From the NCBI GenBank assembly GCA_965243145.1, contig CBDEUB010000002.1, positions 496,001 through 560,000 of the forward strand: a stretch of 64,000 nt of DNA, in the 5' to 3' direction. The position numbers and the translations under genes were made by a program. Positions 59,898-64,000 of this stretch are shown here, one piece after another. Source of the stretch: CBDBLK01 sp965243145. Lineage in GTDB: Bacteria; Bdellovibrionota; Bacteriovoracia; Bacteriovoracales; Bacteriovoracaceae. Below the pieces are notes generated by a model. It was not told where the DNA came from, searched no databases, and saw only the letters and a program-made list of their open reading frames with translations. Each line of letters opens with the position of its first letter. Positions within the stretch are counted from its first letter, which is position 1.

Positions 59898-61592
59898 CTA
59901 TTGCTTACTTTGCTTTCTAAGATTTTCTACAGCTTCTTCTATTCCTTTATTTTCTTTTTCACTTTCTGACCATTCATCCCAGAAATTGACTGTCGAACTA
60001 TCTGGTTTTTTATCTGGTTCATCAATCTTGATTCTACTTGGTAATAAGCAGGCATCTCCTACAATTAGACTTTCTCCTGTATCTAAAATGGGAAGAAGTT
60101 CGGCGAAATTTCCTAAGCTATCGGGGAATAGTCTTCTAATAACATTTTGATCATCTGGGTTTGATAATCTCATTGCTATAAAATTATTACATTGGCTTAA
60201 AACAGTTTTATTAACATCAGAGGGCCTTTGACTTATAACAATTAAGGAAATGCCGTATTTTCTTCCTTCTTTTGCTATTCTTTGAAAAGAATGAAGTCCT
60301 TTATCTTCGCTTCCTGAATTTGTGTTTGCAGGAATATAGAGATGTGCCTCATCACAGAAAAGAGCTATTGGATGCCTTTTGCCACTTATATTCCATTGCT
60401 GTATAGAAAAAATCAATCTTGACATTAATCCTGTTACCAAAGGAAGTATGTCTGAAGGGACTTCTGATAAATCAATTATTTTATTCCCCTTGTTGTTGCC
60501 AAAGTCCATTAACTTTTTAACTAAACTTTCTAACCAGTCGTACTTTTGTAACCTTTGATCTTTATTAAAGATAAAATTTAACCTTTTATCATCTTTTTTG
60601 CTTGTTAATCTTTGTATAAATCTTGTTAGTTTTCCATGTAATGGCCCTTGCTTTTCAGTTCTAGCACCTGGAACCATCTCAGTATCTTTTTTTACAAGTT
60701 CAGCTAAAACTTTTTCTACGCAGTAAGGGACAGGACTATCTACTGTAAAATTAGCAAGTACATTTTCTTTTCCTTCTTCTTCCAACTTTTCTTTTTTATA
60801 TTTTATGATGAGATCAAATAAAGTTCTTGCTTGATTTGGAGCATTTTGATCGGTTCTGTCCAAAATCATTGCTTCAATTTCTTCATGTGAAAAAAGCCAA
60901 TAGGGAAGATATATTATGTCTTCGCCGTCATCGGTATCTATAGGAGAGGCTACTCTTAAAAGAGTCGTATTATCTAAATCTACTAAAGTTTTGTATTCTC
61001 CATGAATATCAAAAACAATGGTATTAACCAACGGAAGTTGAGATGACTTTTCAAGAATTTTTGAAATAGTCCAAGATTTACCAGAACCAGTGCTACCCAC
61101 GACGACAGCGTGTCTTTGAAAAAATTTATTCCCATCTAAATAAGCATCAGAATCCTCTGATATAATATACTTTCCTAAGTGTAAATTTTTTTCCTTATCT
61201 TGATTAGAGGATAGAGACTGCATAAAGTTAGAGAGAATATCACCAGTCATTAGCCAGGATTTTGCATCAATACTAGGTACCGTGCTTAATGTCCTTCTGA
61301 ATATATTTTTTGTTGTTCCTTCTTTTTTAAAAAAAGTTCCAATAAGCAGGCATTTTATTATATTTTCCGTGTTCAATTCTCTTTCATTTTCTTCACTAAG
61401 TGTGTCGATAGGTTTACGCATAATTTTTGATACTAAGCCAATAATATCTTCACCTGTTTTTGAAGATTGAATTTTTATCAAGTTGTTGACTTGAATGCTA
61501 TTTAAAACTTGTTCATCCTCTACTTTTATAATAATACTACCAGTATCAACACTTTGGACTTTGCCTAAAATGCTATCATTTTCTTGACTCAT
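59898..61592 (-). CDS. HerA-like ATPase of a SIR2-HerA defence pair
   Basis: 564 residues from ATG 61592, which overlaps the SIR2 stop as ATGA. N-terminal HAS-barrel-like region (GKVQSVDTGSIIIKVEDEQV), then FtsK/HerA core: VVGSTGSGKSWTISKIL (Walker A), IALFCDEAHLYIP (Walker B), ISLIVISQRPSDVNKTVLSQ and NNFIAMRLSNPDDQNVIRRL. Forms a hexameric nucleic-acid translocase. In known SIR2-HerA systems it assembles with SIR2 and blocks phage by NAD+ depletion and/or DNA cleavage. Almost no GGCC, unlike neighbours. Confidence 0.9.
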   Translation of the reverse strand: MSQENDSILGKVQSVDTGSIIIKVEDEQVLNSIQVNNLIKIQSSKTGEDIIGLVSKIMRKPIDTLSEENERELNTENIIKCLLIGTFFKKEGTTKNIFRRTLSTVPSIDAKSWLMTGDILSNFMQSLSSNQDKEKNLHLGKYIISEDSDAYLDGNKFFQRHAVVVGSTGSGKSWTISKILEKSSQLPLVNTIVFDIHGEYKTLVDLDNTTLLRVASPIDTDDGEDIIYLPYWLFSHEEIEAMILDRTDQNAPNQARTLFDLIIKYKKEKLEEEGKENVLANFTVDSPVPYCVEKVLAELVKKDTEMVPGARTEKQGPLHGKLTRFIQRLTSKKDDKRLNFIFNKDQRLQKYDWLESLVKKLMDFGNNKGNKIIDLSEVPSDILPLVTGLMSRLIFSIQQWNISGKRHPIALFCDEAHLYIPANTNSGSEDKGLHSFQRIAKEGRKYGISLIVISQRPSDVNKTVLSQCNNFIAMRLSNPDDQNVIRRLFPDSLGNFAELLPILDTGESLIVGDACLLPSRIKIDEPDKKPDSSTVNFWDEWSESEKENKGIEEAVENLRKQSKQ

Positions 61593-62557
61593 ATTAGCAT
61601 CTCCATAAATTTGTTTAATTTCCAATATTCACCATCTAGGAGAATGGTTTTTTTTGCATCATTCTTGGAGTACATAACTTTTGTTTTATCGTTATCTTTT
61701 TGTAATAAACAATAGTTTCTTATGTTCTCCATTTTTTTCTGGCAAGATGGAGTTGCCTCCTTTGTGATAACAACTATAGGAGTTCCTCCTTTAATTTTAT
61801 TTTCTACCTCTGGTGTAATATGATCGTCATTAAAGCCAAAACCCAAAACAAAAAAACTCTTAGCCTTTTTTATACGATCATCGGACAAACTTATTAGCGA
61901 CCTATATGGATTTTGAAAAGCGTTCTTATATTTTTCTCTAGTAGGCAAAATCACACTGCTCAAAAAAGACTTGAGCATTTCTTTATTTTTATATTCCTCT
62001 GGGAAGAAGATCATTTCGTTATTACAATAATTCCAATTTAATGATCCATGGACTTTTATCAAAGATATATTTAGGCGGTTTATTTGAAATAAATCCTCAT
62101 CAAATTTTGACAGAATCTTGCCAAGAAATCCATCAGTATATGGTATTTTTGATTGAGCAAGTGCATATTCTAAGACTCGATCATAGTTTAAAGTAATAAT
62201 ACCTGTCATTTCATATTTTGGTTTTAATAAAAGGTAATCTAACATTGAAATGATTGGAGAAATAATTTGTCTATCTTTTACAACTTTATTTAAAAAAAGC
62301 AAATCTTTATCAAGCACTTCTTTAACTATAATATCTCCAACACGGTCAAGTTCGTTTTCTGGTAATTTGTTAAGATTGTCTTCTAAGTTGGAGTTTGTAT
62401 CTAATCCTTCTACACCATGTTCTAATAATATTGCGTTCAAGTCATCTGTACTTGGAATGCCGTAGGGAACAGTTGCTCCAGAACCCCAAATAATAACTGG
62501 CGGGTCTTTTAATAATGTTTGAATAATTTTAAATACTTCTTCTGTTTCTTCTTTCAT
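61589..62557 (-). CDS. SIR2-like NADase of a SIR2-HerA defence pair
   Basis: 322 residues. PPVIIWGSGATVPYGIPSTD is the SIR2 GxG nucleotide loop, ITLNYDRVLEYALAQS the conserved N-D motif, ISLIKVHGSLNW the catalytic His, and KSFFVLGFGFNDDHITPEVE the GFGF..DDH end of the fold. By family it degrades NAD+ when phage infection is sensed. Coupled to the HerA gene; stop of rmuC lies 2 bp upstream. Confidence 0.9.
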   Translation of the reverse strand: MKEETEEVFKIIQTLLKDPPVIIWGSGATVPYGIPSTDDLNAILLEHGVEGLDTNSNLEDNLNKLPENELDRVGDIIVKEVLDKDLLFLNKVVKDRQIISPIISMLDYLLLKPKYEMTGIITLNYDRVLEYALAQSKIPYTDGFLGKILSKFDEDLFQINRLNISLIKVHGSLNWNYCNNEMIFFPEEYKNKEMLKSFLSSVILPTREKYKNAFQNPYRSLISLSDDRIKKAKSFFVLGFGFNDDHITPEVENKIKGGTPIVVITKEATPSCQKKMENIRNYCLLQKDNDKTKVMYSKNDAKKTILLDGEYWKLNKFMEMLI

Positions 62558-62559
62558 TT

Positions 62560-63867
62560 TTACTCATCCGATATTAAAACTTCTGCCCGTTCGTTAGGCA
62601 GTTCTTCAACATTTTTTAGCTTGCGCTCTATAGTTCTCGATTTTCGAGATACATCTTCCATTTTATTTGAAGCCTCATCTAACTTCTTTTTAACCCCGTC
62701 TAAGAGGTCTGAGAATTTGCCAAAATTGTTTTTGACGGCACCCAAAAGTTCCCAGACTTCAGAAGACCGCTTTTGGATGGCCAAAGTCCTAAATCCTACG
62801 GAAAGACTGTTGAGCAGTCCTGCGAAATTAGTAGGGCCAGTTATGATAATGCAAAAATCCCTCTGAATGGAATCGACGAGGCCCGGCCGTCTCAAAATCT
62901 CAGCATAAAGTCCCTCGGTTGGAAGAAACATAATGGCAAAATCCGTTGTTTTAGGGGGATCAATATATTTGTCTTTTATATTGCGGGCCTCTCTTTTTAT
63001 AGAGGCCTGTAAACTTGAAGATGCTGCCTCCATCGCTCCAAGATCGGATCGCTCTTGGGCATCTAACAACCTTTGATAATCCTCTTGAGGAAATTTGGAG
63101 TCGATAGCAAGATAAATGCACGGCCCTTTATCCAATCCTTGGCCTGGAAGTTTGACCGCATATTCTACACTGTTTTTCCTTATAGAAACATTTTTTTCGT
63201 ACTGCTCTGGACTCAAAATTTCTTCCAGGATATTACCCAATTGAAATTCACCCCAAGTTCCACGGGATTTAACATTGGTGAGAACCTTTTTGAGATCACC
63301 CACTCCTTGGGCCAAACTCTGCATTTCACCAAGGCCTTTGTGGACTTGATGGAGATTCTCTTCAACTTGTTTAAACGACTGCGAAAGTCTTTTTTCCAGA
63401 GTTCCTTGCAATTTTTCCTCTACTGTAGAGCGCATTTTTTCAAGTTGTTTTTCGTTATCATTTTGGATTTTTTCCAGCCTCTTTTCTACTGCATTTTTCA
63501 AGGTTTCTTGGGAATCAAGTCCGGCCTTGGATAGTTTTTCCAAGCTGTTTTTAAAATCACCGAACTGTCTGCTTTGTGTTTCAGCAAGTGCCTTAAAATT
63601 GTCCGTGATAGTTCTACTAAATTCGTGAATATTTTTTGTCATCTCCTCCCTCATTAATTGGGAGTTCTTGGAGTATTCGTTCCTATTGTTGGAAGATTCC
63701 TCTTTGAATGATTTTTCCAATCTCGAATGCTTCTCTTGAAGTAAGTTGGACACATTTACTCTTTCTTCAATTTTAACTTGAAATAGTATCCTCTTTAAAA
63801 GAACGAAAAAAGCAATATTCGATATAAGAATTAAAAATAAGATCGCAATGATTAAATAGTCGATCAT
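62560..63867 (-). CDS. rmuC: RmuC-family protein
   Basis: 435 residues. Membrane anchor (YLIIAILFLILISNIAFFVL), a long coiled coil (about 40-190), then the RmuC nuclease-like domain: RGTWGEFQLGNILEEILSPE, YAVKLPGQGLDKGPCIYLAI and DSKFPQEDYQRLLDA. RmuC limits inversions between short inverted repeats and is sometimes part of defence islands. GGCC is frequent (11 by hand count), so it has host signature, in contrast to SIR2-HerA which follows 2 bp later. Confidence 0.88.
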   Translation of the reverse strand: MIDYLIIAILFLILISNIAFFVLLKRILFQVKIEERVNVSNLLQEKHSRLEKSFKEESSNNRNEYSKNSQLMREEMTKNIHEFSRTITDNFKALAETQSRQFGDFKNSLEKLSKAGLDSQETLKNAVEKRLEKIQNDNEKQLEKMRSTVEEKLQGTLEKRLSQSFKQVEENLHQVHKGLGEMQSLAQGVGDLKKVLTNVKSRGTWGEFQLGNILEEILSPEQYEKNVSIRKNSVEYAVKLPGQGLDKGPCIYLAIDSKFPQEDYQRLLDAQERSDLGAMEAASSSLQASIKREARNIKDKYIDPPKTTDFAIMFLPTEGLYAEILRRPGLVDSIQRDFCIIITGPTNFAGLLNSLSVGFRTLAIQKRSSEVWELLGAVKNNFGKFSDLLDGVKKKLDEASNKMEDVSRKSRTIERKLKNVEELPNERAEVLISDE

Positions 63868-63871
63868 AAAG

Positions 63872-64000
63872 TCACTCTTTTATTTTTGGCCGTTGCTTTT
63901 TAGCAGCGTACTCATCAATTTTTTTATGTATCCAAGGTTTCATTCCGTTAATTTGAGAATCCCAAAGTCGGTACTTGGATTTTTCTTTATTGAAAACATC
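63872..64000 (-). CDS. C-terminal end of an unidentified gene, cut by the window
   Basis: The last 42 codons before TGA at 63872-63874 are visible: KSKYRLWDSQINGMKPWIHK then KIDEYAAKKQRPKIKE. The gene ends 4 bp before the rmuC start and is the first visible member of the rmuC-SIR2-HerA-mod-res operon. The family cannot be determined from this fragment. Confidence 0.6.
   Translation of the reverse strand, partial: DVFNKEKSKYRLWDSQINGMKPWIHKKIDEYAAKKQRPKIKE

Overview
The window comes from a Gram-negative bacterium of roughly 50% GC. It carries LPS export and lipid A genes (lpxC, lptB, an lptC/lptA-like gene), TatA, ExbB/ExbD, RpoN with a sigma-54 enhancer-binding protein, a prepilin-like protein and queF. 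Gene content and the many GTG/TTG starts behind strong AGGAGG sites fit a Bdellovibrionota or other delta-proteobacterium-like lineage, but that placement is inference. The host DNA has a strong signature: GGCC is several-fold over-represented in nearly all genes and spacers, and this helps separate resident from newly arrived DNA.

Layout. 1-5.1 kb: end of a membrane protein gene, a sigma-54 activator divergent from engB, small lineage-specific genes, and an HTH regulator with a twin palindrome upstream. 5.1-9.0 kb: an accessory patch with two duplicated mini-HTH genes and shared operator-like sites, an HTH gene broken by an in-frame stop, one solitary type I-C-like CRISPR repeat, a Thr-Tyr-Gly tRNA cluster, a 15-G tract, and a prepilin gene next to two headless prepilin C-terminal modules lying head to head. 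9.1-15.6 kb: housekeeping (rlmB-like, proS, lpxC, a ferrochelatase-MFS in-frame fusion, queF). 15.6-24.8 kb: paralogous secreted proteins, hicAB, tatA, a zinc-ribbon protein, an unknown TQSCDL gene pair, an FGE-like lipoprotein and a GmrSD-like DUF262/DUF1524 protein. 24.9-30.7 kb: a type I restriction-modification operon into which a HEPN/MNT toxin-antitoxin pair is built, with the MNT nucleotidyltransferase fused in frame to the specificity subunit HsdS.

30.7-53.1 kb: mostly core genes (prmC, prfA, a Lys/Arg/Thr/Ala repeat histone-like protein, clpA/clpS, a TerB-like protein, rpoN, lptB, lptCA, mutS, a dksA-like gene, fabI, rpmE, rpmG, a REC/HD-GYP-like protein, exbBD, a PilZ-like protein). 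Interleaved are a dispersed repeat element with terminal inverted repeats and flanking direct repeats (32.7, 50.1 and 53.2 kb, fragment at 44.8 kb), a two-gene unit between identical terminators, and a gene whose ribosome binding site plus start codon is repeated six times in frame. 53.4-54.5 kb: an IS903-like (IS5 family) insertion sequence, followed by a fragment resembling a tRNA 3' end. 54.8-64 kb: a defence island on the minus strand with an unidentified partial gene, rmuC, SIR2-HerA, then type III mod and res. The SIR2-HerA pair lacks the GGCC signature of its flanking genes and looks like a later insertion.

The strongest candidates for something undescribed are the MNT-HsdS fusion with its HEPN partner inside a type I R-M operon, the SIR2-HerA pair spliced between rmuC and a type III R-M system, the shufflon-like prepilin modules, and the dispersed repeat whose insertion duplicated a 25-bp target at two convergent gene ends.
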